Part shown: positions 1 to 12,015 of the stretch, piece by piece
How positions within the stretch are numbered: position 1 is the first letter of the stretch
Layout: every line of letters begins with the position of its first letter
NCBI GenBank assembly: GCA_933822405.4
Contig: CAKOGP040000358.1
Location: 1-64,000 of the forward strand
Direction of reading: 5' to 3'
Origin: Cylindrotheca closterium
Lineage: Eukaryota > Bacillariophyta > Bacillariophyceae > Bacillariales > Bacillariaceae
Length of the DNA: 64,000 bases
The notes under the pieces: generated by a model
The model's input: the letters and a program-made list of their open reading frames with translations, nothing else
What the model was told of the DNA's origin: nothing
Database searches by the model: none
Program-made: the position numbers and the translations under genes

Positions 1-61
1 AGCTAAATTATTCCTTACTCTATTTTCTAGTCTTGCTTCTCAGTCATGCACAGCATCTGGT

Positions 62-251
62 ATCTTGCCATGACTACATTCAACTCACTTCTCCTTATGT
101 ATTGATCTTGCTTTGATCTTGTCAATAATTCTCACATTATTGTCAGGTACTGTTCAATCTTACACAAGATGACCTATTGTCTAATGCCTTGTTTCGTGTT
201 TCTGTTCCTCATTCTCCAATCTCCAAATATCTCAAAATACATCTTCAACAC
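62..251 (+). repeat. Dispersed repeat, copy 1
   Basis: About 190 bp nearly identical to 30988-31178 in the same orientation, with only a handful of substitutions and one single-base indel. The flanks differ, so the homology is sharply bounded. No open frame of note and no terminal repeats were recognised. It could be a fragment of an unrecognised transposable element. Confidence 0.85.
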
Positions 252-1525
252 TAGTTGATGATTTCAAAGACGGATTAGCTTTTAAAAACGGATTAGCTTG
301 ACTGTCTCAGCTGTGAGCTTACTTTCAATCCATCCATACAATGCAATCGCTTCCAAAAAGACAAGGCTCAAGCCAGATGAGCAAAGTTCTCGTTCAGCAT
401 GGCACGACATTCCCGCTGGATCAATAAGGGTTCTGATTCTGGGCTATCAGGCCCGTGACTACTGCTAATTATAATGGCAGCTACATTCAAATATGTTTCA
501 AAAAGCAGGCGATTCCCGTGCCACTAGCGAGACATGCCAAACCAATAGCCAAAAGCCAGCACAAAAGATGGCGATTTTATCCATTCACTTCTGTCCATTC
601 GGAAGACCCCGCATCTTTCCAAGCAGCAACATGGAAATGATAATGCCGTAATGGCAAGGACTCCCAAAATGATAATCAGGACAAGGCTGTGAGTCCTTTC
701 AAAGCACATACATAGATTCCGCATTCAAACAGCTGGGCCACCTATACTCATTCTCGTTCATTGATTCATTGCTGCACAGCTCACCGACACTTTGGATCCT
801 GCTATTTCAGAAACAAACAAGACAATAAAATAAACACTTACTGCACCCTTAGTCCTTGAATGGTGTTTTGATTGATACACAGAAAGGGTCGGGCTGATGC
901 TTTGCTGGTGCTGGTGCTGGTGGGCGCGGGTCTGCTTGATGCTGCATTTTGGAGTTGTGTTTCAGATGTGATGATGATGGTGGTGATGGTGATGATGATG
1001 CCGCCTTACTGTTTTGATAGAAATACATATTAAAATAAGGCTTCTCCTAGTCCAATGCCGTAGAAGAAAAGAAGAAGCATCACATCGTTAGAACAAAGAA
1101 GAAACATTGCACAAAGGACACTGTTTGTCTTGTCCTGAGAGATCTGCCGGAATTACATACCGGTATGGCAGCCTTGCCTTCTTGTCCTGTATCTGTTGCA
1201 AGGATTCTTGATTCCATTCTTGTTCTAAATCCGACCATCAAAACATCAGTACCTGGTACCGCACCAGGTACTGTAGATCCAGTGGATTGGGGTATCGAGT
1301 ATCGCTATGCACTATGTCTTGAGTGGTCATCGCTAATGCCATGCAGTCATCCAAAGCCATCCCGAACTCCTTTCATCGATCCGTGACATTATACACATAT
1401 ATATCCAAAAAGATCCAGTGGGGAAGTTCAAAGTATAGTACCGGTACCACTTTCCACGTAGAAAAATATTCATGTACTGTATTATATCAAAAAAATTGGA
1501 AATCTTGGTATTATTATTCTTTGCT

Positions 1526-1554
1526 CACGTGCACGTGCTGTCGCGGCACACGTG
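1526..1554. promoter_or_regulatory. Cluster of three CACGTG boxes
   Basis: Three perfect CACGTG palindromes lie at 1526-1531, 1532-1537 and 1549-1554, about 215-245 bp upstream of the CAP-domain gene start. CACGTG is the core site for bHLH and some bZIP factors. Use here as a promoter element is inference from position and clustering. Confidence 0.35.
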
Positions 1555-1768
1555 CGTATATATAATACAAATCAATCAATTATCTACCGGTAATTAAACG
1601 ATTTCATCATGCAGTCATTCAACAAAATCCAAAACTGCAAAATAAAGATCCAGTGATGATGATGCATGCGCTCGAAGATACAGCACTGGTACCCATCTGA
1701 ACATAATGCATCACAATCTTCTACATTCGCTTCCTCGATTATCGACTGAAGATTATTTGTGATAAACA

Positions 1769-3790
1769 ATGAAGGTCCTTGCTACCCTCAATCTACTTGT
1801 TCTGGCCCTCCGTGTTGGTTCTTTTATTGTTGAGGCCCATGACGTCCGTGGTGATGAACGCTCCAACAATCTTCGCACCAGAACGGAGACTGCAAGAACT
1901 ATCAGCCATCATCATGAGGCGAGAAACAATGAGCCCGAGGCGAGAGGTTGGTATGAAGATATGTATGAAAGCAAGGGGCTCAAATGTACTGACGTTCCAT
2001 ATTGGGCGGGCCAGGATGGCTATACCTGCAAAGAGTGCGTATTGTTGTTCAACAGAAATCTGTGTGTCCATCGATCATTTTGCTGACTCGTTTCTTTCTA
2101 TCAAAGGTACGAGGGTACAAAACGATGCAGTTTCCCTGAAATGAAGGGATCTTATGGCAAAACTCACATGGAAGCCTGCTGCTTGTGTGGTGGAGGCACA
2201 AAGGAGAAGCTCCCAACTCCAGAGGGGAAGCTTTGCACTGATGTAAAAGATTGGAAGGACCCAAGCGGCAGTGGTTGTAGCAAGTGAGTAGTATATTCCA
2301 TTTGAAGGAGATCATTGGACTCCTTCTCTAAACTGTTGCTGTCTCTCTTTTCTAATAGGTACGATGTATTGAGTTGTACGGGTAATATGAAAGCTGTAGG
2401 ATCGTACGGCTTGGCTCCCCACCAAGCCTGTTGTGTGTGCGAGGGATATGCAGAGTCAGTTGACCTTCTGAATGATCTCAATGATCTCAATAAGCTCACA
2501 AGTCCAACCACAAGTCCTCCAAGTGCTGCTCCTTGCGTCGACGATCCAGACTGGAAGAGCACAAGCGGCCGCGGTTGTAGCTCGTAAGTAGCTTCCCCTG
2601 AAAAGTTCCAGTTTTCAACTTTTCCCATTAGTCATTCTCAAAACTATTGTGGTTTCTTCCATTCAAAGGTACAGTGATTCTTTGGAGTGTAAGACGTATG
2701 ATTCTTTTGGAATGGATCAGCGTGGGCCTATCGGAGACGTTTGTTGTGAATCGTGCAAGAAAAAACCCAACTATAACGTAGTTCTCCCCTTCGATATGAA
2801 GCCGCCCGAGGCGATGAGAGCCGGTCATCATAAAAGGAGCAGAACCAGTGACGAGAACCCCGCGGCGAGAGGTTATGAGAATGTTGAGGGACGTAGTTGC
2901 GTTGATTATGACGGTTGGAAGGAAACAAACTATGGCAGCAACTGCACCTGGTAAGAACTTTCAAGCGGAAATGAACCAGATGCCCGTTTCTCCCTTGATA
3001 CTCAGAAGGGCTGACCATCCACATGTATGCTTGCTTTCATAGGTACGACCCAAAAACCAATACAGACGCCTGCACTGAATATGCATCTGACGTCGGAACA
3101 GACAACAAAAATGTCACGGAAGCCTGTTGTGTTTGTGGAGGAGGCAGCACTGGCGGTTCGGTTTCAAACTCCACCGCCAATGCTGCCCATCCTGTTGCAG
3201 TCACAGCTTCCACCGTTGCTCCGGGAGCTGCTGGTGGCGATGCAGCCAAATGGGTCGAAGCTCACAACAAACGCCGCAAGAAGTATTCCAAAGAGTGGGG
3301 CTACGAGTACAAGGCAGTTGGATGGAACGAGGACCTTGCCGCTCAGGCTCAAGCTTGGGCGGATCATCTAATTGCCAAGGAATGTGGCAACATCCCCCAT
3401 TTGACAAAGAAGTGTAGAACGGAAGGAGAGAACAACGCCCAAGAGCAGAGTGACCCTAGACCCCCAGTCAAAAACATCGACGGCGTGCTCACTGCTTGGA
3501 CTGAAGAGGAAATCGCTGGTGATCCAGCGATGGCAGATCATGCCTCTCAAGTGCTCTGGAAGGACACTACAGCCATTGGTTGCGGTTATGCCACTGGTAC
3601 CTGCAGCGATGGCTGGGAAACAGCGGTTCAAGTTTGCCGTTACTTCCCAAGTGGAAATCTCAATTGCGGTGGCCCCTGCATTGACGCTGTGAAGAAAAAC
3701 ATCATGCAAGTCGATAACACAAAGCCAATGAAATCTACCAGTGACATGCACAAATGCCTGAAGAAACAGGAGCAAACCTATGGTAAATAA
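1769..3790 (+). CDS. Secreted CAP/SCP-domain protein with four Cys-rich modules, five exons
   Basis: The gene splices as 1769-2034, 2107-2283, 2359-2583, 2669-2950 and 3043-3790, giving about 565 aa. All four introns are GT-AG, 72-92 nt, and phase 2. The N-terminus (MKVLATLNLLVLALRVG) is a signal peptide. Four modules follow with the pattern C-x-D-x(3)-W...G-x(2)-C-x(2)-Y...C...[AV]CCxC, the last ending ACCVCGGG. Every intron cuts its module at the same place, between the second Cys and the following Tyr. A Ser/Thr/Ala linker leads to a CAP domain (CRISP/PR-1 family) with HNKRR, HASQVLWKDTTAIGCG and VCRYFPSGN, matching the CAP signature motifs. The product is probably extracellular, and its ligand or activity is unknown. 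Open frames that read through the introns are artefacts. Confidence 0.88.
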
Positions 3791-4060
3791 ATGTGTAATC
3801 GACCAATGACAGAATGAATCATCCGAACATTGCGCATTAATTATAATAGCTTTGCATGAGAAGCAATTCGTATCTTCTATTGTGATCTTGTACGTCCATA
3901 GTCTCCGGTTTCTTAGCAACATAACAATAGCGAAATACGACAATTCTATCACTGCATTACCCAATGACTATCGCCAAACAAATAAAAATTGGTTTTATCG
4001 CACAATGTGATGTCTCAAAATCCCGAATCAGATATTATGGAGTAAAGATTAGAGTCTACA

Positions 4061-4265
4061 ACGAAGCTCGTTGCCGCTATCAGCCTGCTTGTAGGCCTTA
4101 GTTCTCGAAGCGAGGCCCATGCTCATGTGCGAGAGTAATATTTTTCCAACAACCATCTTCGCACCCAAAAAAAGAAAGGAGACTGTGAGATTTCACCAGC
4201 AGCCATCATCACGAGACGAGAAACTATAAGGTTGGAAGGACCCTGAATACTCTTGGCTGAAATGG
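4061..4265 (+). pseudogene. Decayed copy of the CAP gene first exon
   Basis: The stretch aligns with exon 1 of the CAP gene 2.2 kb upstream. It shares GAGGCCCATG, a near-identical CATCTTCGCACC block, GGAGACTG, and the CAGCCATCATCA...GAGACGAGAAAC block. The start codon has become ACG at 4061. The signal-peptide reading (TKLVAAISLLVGLSSR) then runs into a stop at about 4137. A short GGTTGGAAGGACCC segment near 4233 resembles the WKDP part of module 2. It is probably a relic of a local tandem duplication. Confidence 0.65.
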
Positions 4266-7200
4266 ATTTCTTGCTGAAGCAAGAATATACTTGCTGCTTT
4301 GACACTGAACCCCGTTGTTATTTTATGTTCAATGCTCTTGCTTGCTGGCTTATTAGTCCAACCATTTTGCTATTCATTCAGCACACCCATAGCAACTTTG
4401 TATGGCCATTGAACAACAATATTCTTGCAGGTGCCATCGACATATTCTTGGGGTCGTGACCACTAATATGATCGCAATAGTCTGAAGCACGACCATGGTG
4501 GCATGGCTATGGCCGCAAGTGATTATTGATTGATTGATTCAGCCATTCGTTCCTTCATTGCAACGATGAGAGTAAAAAGGCGTGGGAATCTGTCGTGTAG
4601 TCTTGTCGTAGTGTGAACTCTTTCACAATCCTAACACAACAATGCCCAACGTTGCAATGGTCCTTGCTTACATTCTTGGACCATCATTCTTCATTCGTAA
4701 TCATCGTCTCACCAATCCCGCCCATCGCACCACTCACTCATCAAACCATCGTCTCAATACGATCCCATCCCGAACACAAGCAAGGCCTTATATTACTATC
4801 CTGATGACACTAGCAGGTTCGGCTTTTGGCACGCTACGACTTTCCTTTCCTTTCTCATCGTGATGCCACCAAACGAGAATACACAACGCCAACTATGTGT
4901 TCCCATTTGGTTCGGCCCTTCCAGGCGAGTGCATATCATTCCGATCAGGGATTTCTGGAGCATGAGTGCGTGTTCCCATTATAAATATGAGAGCTGACAC
5001 ACGATTGTATTTCCAACCACCACCTTCACTACAATGCGGTAGAGATACCGTATATTTGCAAGTGTGCTTATCAATCAAATTCTGGATCGCGACTTATACA
5101 TATTACTATATTATTCCAATCCGAACCCTGTCACGGGGAAACCCCTTTTTTGAATTTAAACATTGACGTCACCCTGTTCGCGATGTAGTTCCTCGAAAAC
5201 TTTGGAAACGCAGGCTTAGAATCATTGAAATATGGGCAAAATGAGAATTCCAAGCGAAAGGTTCGGATTGAGGACAAATCGCATTTAAGGAAAAGTTAGT
5301 GGCGAAGAAGACAATGGCCTTTTTCTCTAAATAAACAAGGGATGACGTTGATAGATTGACTGATGCAAAACGAGAACTGCGGAGGGAATGGGGAAGAATC
5401 CACTCAACAAGAACCAATAGTGAACCGAAGCAATTGCACATTTCCGAACCAAACATTGATTTCAGGGATCTTATTATTGTGTATATCGATCGTAGGCTCG
5501 TAGGCTAATAGTGAATCAAGTCAAGATGCTAGATCGCAATCTCCTCTCACAATTCCTATCACAGCAAGAATCAAACAACTCAAACACATTCACAAATAAC
5601 ATGACCGCAGCACAACAGCAGGTTCTCCCAATCAGCAGCAGCAGAAGCAGCACAAGACTTCCTCTCAACATGGTCCAACAAGAAAGCCGGTTGAACCGGG
5701 AACGATTTGTGGTCTTCCTTCAGATCTTACTACGAAGGTTGGAAGTCTCTCAAGCTTTCCATCTGAAGCTACAAGCAAAGGTTCTCGTCATGCAATGCAC
5801 GAGAAACAATAAGATGGGGGATGCCACACCGTTGGTCACCTCTCTGGAACTCCACCTCCGACAACTCGTAGGAGAGGTACATTGGAGATATGCCATCCAT
5901 GCCACGCACCGCTATTTCCGTCAAAAGCAGCAGCAACAACAACTGCAGCAGCAGCGATTTCCCTTCCATCTCAAGACTACACAAGTCATTGGACTTTAGG
6001 AAATCTACAATGATGATGATGACGATTGGCTTCCTTCCTTCATTCATTGATTTCTTCATTCGTTGATGCCATACAATGCACGTGTACTACTACTTCTACT
6101 ACTATTGTTACCTTTTGCGAGAGCAGGTTGACTTATTGCTTTCTGGTTGGCATTGGGCCATTTCAAAAAAGGAAAATGTATTACATATTATATATTATTA
6201 CTATATCCTGATCCTGATTCTGTTAGAGAACATTATTTCAGGAGCCTTTTAAATTTTAATAAATTCCAAAATCATCTTTACATATAAAAAATAATGAATC
6301 ACTCCAAATCAGTTCCAGTTCCAGTTCCATTGACGACTGACTCACGCACCAAGTCTTCATGATGATAGATGTGCATGGTAACCAACTTTCTTCAGCGTAT
6401 CCAATCTAAGCGCCGAATCAAGCTACTACAGTATAGTGCATGAGATCATTCATTTGTGCTGCGTGCTTCCAGTTCGGATTATATCCTGCGTTATTCCAAG
6501 GAATGATGATTCAGCGCAGTCAGACAATAATGAATGGCATTGTATGGAATCATATCTAACTATAGGGTGATTGCCGGCAATTTGACGAATGAATGAATGA
6601 ATCATCGTCAACCTTGCGAAAAACTGAATTGTAATGGCATTGGATAATAGCATAACATCCCAAAGCACCGAGTAAATTCCAAATGCCTCGATATAGTATA
6701 TGATCATCAGCGATCAATCCCTCAAGAAAGAGCTCATGTGCACATGATGAAATGATTCATTCGTTGTGGAAGGATTGAATCGATGCTTGAACGGATATAG
6801 GATTGATTCCCCCGTTCACTGCGATTGGTTCATACGGAAACATTGTTTTCGTGTTATTATACCCTCCATTGAATGAAAGCTTCCACCATCCGATGATTCA
6901 TTCGTTCATTCATTCATTCATTACCACAATCCCACAGTACAGCATGCGAAACCAAGCTTCACTCCATGATCAAATATATATCACTGACACCTTGGATCGT
7001 ATATGATGGTACCGGTATACATACATAAATATATATATAGTAGCGGGTGCGTCCATCCGAAAAAAGGTGACCGACTGACTCATCACTCATTCATGCAACA
7101 GAAGGAACAGTAAACTAGTCATATTTCTTTGAGCAATAGATCAATGAATCAATCATTCAAAGCAGAGTTTGCCACGGTATTCTTTTGCTTTAACAGGCAC

Positions 7201-7462
7201 ATGTTTTCGTTGCCCTCAACATAAAAAAGTATTTCTCATCACCGCATCATAATTTTGTGTCATCGCATACCGCACATATGTATACGGTAGGCTGCACGCA
7301 TATGATCATCATTGGAGTGTTTTGGCACGAAAAGTATTCAAATTTTATCGCATGGTTTGGCGGACGTTTGGATACCTAAAGAGAATACCCTAAAGATCCG
7401 CGCCAGCGACGTTTGAGCACGTGTCATTCGCGACATCGTCATAATCTTCCGACCAAGAAGGC

Positions 7463-7520
7463 TACCGGTATCGTCATACCGGGTACAATCTAATAGGTAT
7501 TACATTGATAGCTACCGGTA
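7463..7520. promoter_or_regulatory. Pair of TACCGGTA palindromes
   Basis: TACCGGTA occurs at 7463-7470 and 7513-7520, 137 and 87 bp upstream of the ATG at 7607. The same 8-mer lies 62 bp before the 45182 gene and 50 bp before the 49078 gene. A shared cis-element is inferred from this repetition; no binding factor is known to me. Confidence 0.4.
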
Positions 7521-7606
7521 CAGTAAAGTACACACAGACAACATCTATCTTCCTTGCACCATATTCAATATACACTAGCTTCGTTGCAGAAAAATTAGCT
7601 TGAGCC

Positions 7607-9874
7607 ATGTCAGAGGATAATAGTAAAGAAGACGACATGACTAACAAAGACCCTGCTTCCAAGAATGACGAGGAATCCGCTTTACAAGATTCAAATGTGC
7701 CAAAGGAGGAGGACGAGGAGGAGGAGGACGATGAGACTTCACAGAGTCCACCACCATCAACTGTGGAGGACGGTGTTGAATCACCTGAAGAGACTCCTCC
7801 TCCTCCTCCTTCAGATGCTTCACCAAACGCCGATAGCATTGCATCAGAGAAAGAGCAGTCCAATGATTCACCAACAAGTGAGAGTGATGCTCTGGAAATA
7901 AGTGCTAAAGACAATGTGAAGCAAACTGATGAAGACCGAGAGGATGCGGATGAAGTGAAGGAAAGCAATGCTGAAGAAAATGGGAAGGATTCGTCAACTG
8001 CGGTTGAAGAAGATCAAGAGACTACCCCGGTAGTTGTCGACACAGTGGAAGAAAGTGACGAAACGAAATCCCCAGGGCAGATGATTCAAGAGGAGAAAAT
8101 TCAGATGGCCACTGCGGCTGCCAAATCAGCTATTTCACAGCAGGATCCAACGGAAGAAACTCGGTCAGGGACGACCGCACAGGCATCACCACCGCCAAAT
8201 GAATCTTCGGTTCCGCTCTCGGATCCACAACTGTTTCCACTACCACAGCTAGAACCTCAGAATGATACGTCACCACCTCTTCCATCTCCAGCTTCATCCG
8301 TTCCACAGCAACAGCAGCCAGATCCACTATTATTGGTTCAGTCATCACCACATGCTTCGCCTACTTCCGCCGCCCACGTCCAGGCATCAACAACTCCGAT
8401 GCAAGCGTCGCCACCAGAGGTATCGCCCATGAATCCTTTTGAGATGAATCAGACACCACCACAATCACAAGCATTCCCACTTCAAGCATCCCCTCGGGCA
8501 TCGCCAACTCAATTCATGCATCACCAGCCTACTCCAGTAATGGTAGCACCGCATCAACAACTGCCAGTTCCAATGCAGCAAGCTTCACCACAGGTATCGC
8601 CTTCATCGGCTCCCCATCCTGGCAGCATGCAACAATACCCTCAGCAGCAACCAATGCATTTTCAAACAACCCCACAGGTTTCGCCAACTGGATCTGTGCC
8701 TTCTTTTCAACAAGGCAGTCCAGTTCCCCAACCATTACCAAACCAAATGCAGGGATCACCACAGGCCTCTCCTTCGTCACTTCCCCATCCTGCAATGCAG
8801 ACGTATCATCCTCAAATGCCCCCTGTTTCGGTTCAGACAACACCACAGGCCTCTCCCACCTCATCGGCTCATACTCAAACTCCAGCCATGGTAGTTCCAC
8901 CTGCTCCCTCACCACAATCCTCTCCAATCGGTTCGCAGGCAGCATCCGTACCAGTATCACAAGTTCAAGTATCGTCACCGCAAGCCGTATCACCAACCTC
9001 GGCGTTATCCAATCCTCCAGATGCCAGATCTCCCAAATCCAATCACGAGGAAGATTCACCCACCACTGAAGCTTTGGGTTCACCAACACAACAACAGCGA
9101 CAAGGGACGGATGATGATGATGACGATGATGATGACTCGGTAGAAGATCTGGAACAACCTGGTGGGATCGGTACTCCTGGTGCCAAGGATCAGTTCCATC
9201 AAGACCAATTCATGGAAGAGTTCCACACCTTTCAAAAGAAAAGTCACTGGGAAAAGTTTACCTACCAGATTCGAAATTACACCTGGCGTGAGAAAGTTCC
9301 AATGCTGATGGGGATTGTCCTTGCGATTGTTGGGATTGGATTGGTCATTGGTTACTTTGCTGGAGGATCGTCTGACAATAAGGGTGCTAACTTTGTCATT
9401 TCTTCTTCGGATCAGTGTCAGGCAGTGATCAATGGAAATGCCATTCCCAATGAAGATGACTATCCAGTCATGCGATTGAATTGGATTGTCGATGTTTCCA
9501 CCTATCAGGAATGGGAAACTGTGACAGACCTTACGGCCGAAGTCAAGAGCAAATTTCAATCCTTGGTACTTCCAACCTTGGCTGGATGCATCAATGGACC
9601 AGACGATGATGCAGCTCGGGCTGCCAACTTTAAGGTGGTCAATGGGTTTGTGAGAAATACCAGAGACGTCGGAGATTGTGGTTCCGGCAAACGTCGACCT
9701 TGTGCTCGCTTCTACATTAATGTGGCTCTTTGGATGAGAGAAGAAACCAAAGTCAATGCCTTCTTGACGCATTTGCTCAATGATTTTGGCTACGAGGTGG
9801 TCGAAGAGATTGAAAGCAGCGATATGATTAGCGCGGCATCCTTGGTCAATATCGAGTCCTTTGGTGACAATTAA
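7607..9874 (+). CDS. NG-ectodomain family membrane protein, Pro/Gln/Ser-rich tail
   Basis: A 755-aa single-exon ORF. Residues 1-560 are low complexity: an acidic Ser/Glu/Asp stretch, then a Pro/Gln/Ser region where 'QASPxxSP'-like units recur (about 8170-9010), then a poly-Asp run. There is no signal peptide. One membrane segment (VPMLMGIVLAIVGIGLVIGY) lies at about residues 564-587, followed by the family ectodomain: C-x4-NGNAIPNEDDYP, LNWIVDVS, LPTLAGC, VVNGFVRNTRDVGDC and RPCARFYI. Four cysteines are conserved with the paralogues. The likely topology is N-in/C-out. Function is unknown. The next gene downstream (10419) belongs to the same family and orientation. Confidence 0.85.
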   Translation: MSEDNSKEDDMTNKDPASKNDEESALQDSNVPKEEDEEEEDDETSQSPPPSTVEDGVESPEETPPPPPSDASPNADSIASEKEQSNDSPTSESDALEISAKDNVKQTDEDREDADEVKESNAEENGKDSSTAVEEDQETTPVVVDTVEESDETKSPGQMIQEEKIQMATAAAKSAISQQDPTEETRSGTTAQASPPPNESSVPLSDPQLFPLPQLEPQNDTSPPLPSPASSVPQQQQPDPLLLVQSSPHASPTSAAHVQASTTPMQASPPEVSPMNPFEMNQTPPQSQAFPLQASPRASPTQFMHHQPTPVMVAPHQQLPVPMQQASPQVSPSSAPHPGSMQQYPQQQPMHFQTTPQVSPTGSVPSFQQGSPVPQPLPNQMQGSPQASPSSLPHPAMQTYHPQMPPVSVQTTPQASPTSSAHTQTPAMVVPPAPSPQSSPIGSQAASVPVSQVQVSSPQAVSPTSALSNPPDARSPKSNHEEDSPTTEALGSPTQQQRQGTDDDDDDDDDSVEDLEQPGGIGTPGAKDQFHQDQFMEEFHTFQKKSHWEKFTYQIRNYTWREKVPMLMGIVLAIVGIGLVIGYFAGGSSDNKGANFVISSSDQCQAVINGNAIPNEDDYPVMRLNWIVDVSTYQEWETVTDLTAEVKSKFQSLVLPTLAGCINGPDDDAARAANFKVVNGFVRNTRDVGDCGSGKRRPCARFYINVALWMREETKVNAFLTHLLNDFGYEVVEEIESSDMISAASLVNIESFGDN

Positions 9875-10418
9875 AATAAAAAAGCAACAACAAAATCATC
9901 CAGATCCTTTAGTTCAAGAGCAATATTAGGACTAATATTGTATCCGTATCTAACCTTCCTTTCATTGAACTTGAGCGATGCTGCCTCTGGAATCAATGCT
10001 GTAAAGGTGTCGTTCCTATTTCTGGTATTTTTCGGTATTGGGCCTTACTATTATGAAAGGATTTTGAATTTCGGACTCGCAAATCGCAAGATAGCATCAT
10101 CTCTATTAGACTCAAGATGCAACCCCTTGCACCGGTCAGTATATACCGGTATAATAAACTGTATGTATCATTCTTCTGTTGGTCGAAGCGCTATGCAACA
10201 TTATTCGCTTTTCGTTATGAGCAAATCAATGTATTCGTGTATGAATATTATAACATATAAAATATTAATATATTCCCATGCAGCCGTCATAGCACACGTG
10301 TACGTATTATACCTCAAAAGATAACGCAGACGAGTTTCGCTGTAATCATGTTATTGCCATATCATCATAGAATAAAAAGTTCGTTGGATTAGAACAAAGC
10401 AGCATCCACAGCAATCAA
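9875..10418. other. Intergenic spacer between two paralogues
   Basis: No gene is supported. The spacer is AT-rich, contains one TACCGGTA palindrome (10144-10151) and another ACCGGT at 10131, and should hold the 3' end of the 7607 gene and the promoter of the 10419 gene. Confidence 0.5.
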
Positions 10419-11810
10419 ATGTCGGCAGTCGAAGGAGAAACGCCGCAAGGGAGCAGTGATGCTACGAACAATATCAATAGCGAAGACCCTGAGAATAAGG
10501 ATGATGATGAGCAAGAAGAACGACAACATGGATGTGATGATGTAGAAACCCGAATATCTTCAACACCAGCTGTGGCAGCTGTCGATATGACAGGTTCTGT
10601 GAAGGTTCCCGCCACTGTCCTTTCCAAGCTGGAAAAGAGGTTTTCGAAGAGGGATGACGATGAATCTTCTCTTCTTAATAAACAACGGTTTCGATACAGC
10701 AATTTTGGAGGGGAATCAAGTGAAATGGATTTTCAGAGTTCTACCTTCGATGATATGATGAGCGGTGAGCTTACGATCCAACAAATCCATGATCAGCGTT
10801 CCAAGCTCTCTGCTATGAGAAGACCTTCACCTTCAACAACAACAAGAGCATCTGCTGCCACGACGACCGATCGCCAACCTTCAAACTCTTCTTTGGAGCC
10901 TGGGGCCTACTCCGTTGATCTATCAGGAAGGAACGTATCAGACAGAAACAAAGATAGCGATGATGATAATGGATCTAATATTGGGCGTGGTGGTTACGGT
11001 TCATCCACTATGCAGTTAGAAGCCGTTCCTGTGGACGAGACATTTGAGCAAGAGAAAATGAAAGAAATGGAAGAACAAATGAATCTGGAGATTGAAAGGC
11101 GGCTGTCCATGGAACGAAAGATGACCTCGGAACGACCAGGGCATAACAAGAGATGTACAAAGGAGAGAATTTTAATCATACTGGCGCTTCTTTTCGTCGT
11201 AATTTCTGGGGTTGCGGTGGGTCTGTACTTTTTGCTTGCTCCAGTACCAGCGGGGCATTCAGCAGGGCCTGAAGCTGAAACGAGTGCCTACTTTACTTAC
11301 CCGCCACCAACTCCTGAAGAATGTGATGGAGTGATCAATGGAACAGGTGTACCGAATCAAGATGAGTACTTCACCTTGACAATGGACTGTGCACTCGATG
11401 TCTCATTTGATGCTTCATGGGCAGACTCCATCGAAAGAGTCTTGTTGAAAACTCAGGAAAGTTTTGAAACCTCAGTTGTTCCAACCTTTGTAGGATGCAA
11501 TGATCTCAGCCAAGATTTTTTCAACCGCACCTTTTCCGAAACTCGTTATATTATTGCCAATGTTGAAGTTATGAATGTGACACGAAGCAGCTCAGATTGC
11601 AAAGCTGGAGAACCAAGGCCTTGTGTTCGAGCTGTTATTCATCATTTCCTTTGGACAAAGGCCGAACTACCTGCCCTTGGAGTTGCATCGTTCATCTATA
11701 CAAACTTTGGAGAAAAGTTGATTGAGCAATTCAGCGATGGCGATATCATCCACCAGACAACATTGGTTTCGATAGGCCCATCGCAGTATGATTTTAATCC
11801 CAAGAAATAG
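10419..11810 (+). CDS. NG-ectodomain family membrane protein, single ectodomain
   Basis: 463 aa, single exon. The acidic N-terminal tail carries AAVDMTGSV (DMTGSV at residues 56-61), PGAYSVDL, and a charged segment MQLEAVPVDETFEQEK...MEEQMN...RRLSMERKMT just before the membrane. The membrane segment is at about 250-273 (ILIILALLFVVISGVAVGLYF). The ectodomain follows: PPPTPEECDGVINGTGVPNQDEY, VPTFVGC, YIIANVEVMNVTRSSSDC and RPCVRAVIHHFLW, with NGT, NRT and NVT sequons. The tail motifs and ectodomain are closest to the 38622 gene, so the two are probably recent duplicates. Function is unknown. Confidence 0.87.
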   Translation: MSAVEGETPQGSSDATNNINSEDPENKDDDEQEERQHGCDDVETRISSTPAVAAVDMTGSVKVPATVLSKLEKRFSKRDDDESSLLNKQRFRYSNFGGESSEMDFQSSTFDDMMSGELTIQQIHDQRSKLSAMRRPSPSTTTRASAATTTDRQPSNSSLEPGAYSVDLSGRNVSDRNKDSDDDNGSNIGRGGYGSSTMQLEAVPVDETFEQEKMKEMEEQMNLEIERRLSMERKMTSERPGHNKRCTKERILIILALLFVVISGVAVGLYFLLAPVPAGHSAGPEAETSAYFTYPPPTPEECDGVINGTGVPNQDEYFTLTMDCALDVSFDASWADSIERVLLKTQESFETSVVPTFVGCNDLSQDFFNRTFSETRYIIANVEVMNVTRSSSDCKAGEPRPCVRAVIHHFLWTKAELPALGVASFIYTNFGEKLIEQFSDGDIIHQTTLVSIGPSQYDFNPKK

Positions 11811-12015
11811 GTTCAAAGTTTCATTATTTGAAAAGACGAGGAACAGCATTCTGTTGATAAGTTGTTCTCACTGAGTCCCCGTCGGCTTGAACATTTATGG
11901 TGCGCTGCCTCGAACTCTATACTCGGCTGGACATTCTAATATCGCTTCGTCCGAATGTTCAATCACTGAGTGCGGGTATATAGTATATTTTATTTTGGTT
12001 CTGTTCGACAGTATA

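Larger units (their letters stand above)
1..1768. other. Intergenic region upstream of the CAP gene
   Basis: No credible gene is seen; the short open frames have no family features. The stretch holds one copy of a dispersed repeat (62-251), GAT/GTG-rich simple sequence around 900-1010, three TACCGGTA palindromes (1158, 1439, 1585) and a cluster of CACGTG boxes (1526-1554). The last two lie within 620 bp of the CAP gene start and may belong to its promoter; that is inference. Confidence 0.6.
3791..7606. other. Long mostly empty intergenic stretch
   Basis: Apart from the CAP-exon remnant at 4061-4265, I see no supportable gene. A 162-aa open frame at 5511-5999 (+) is Gln/Ser-rich and a competing frame over the same bases looks equally protein-like, so it may be a fragment of a decayed gene. 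ATTC/GAAT-rich simple repeats recur around 6590-6930. TACCGGTA palindromes lie at 7010, 7463 and 7513, close to the next gene. Confidence 0.5.

Noticed and set aside
8529..9772. Long minus-strand open frames opposite the 7607 gene
   Set aside because: They are antisense shadows of a Pro/Gln/Ser-rich coding region with biased codons; the plus frame has the membrane segment and conserved ectodomain.
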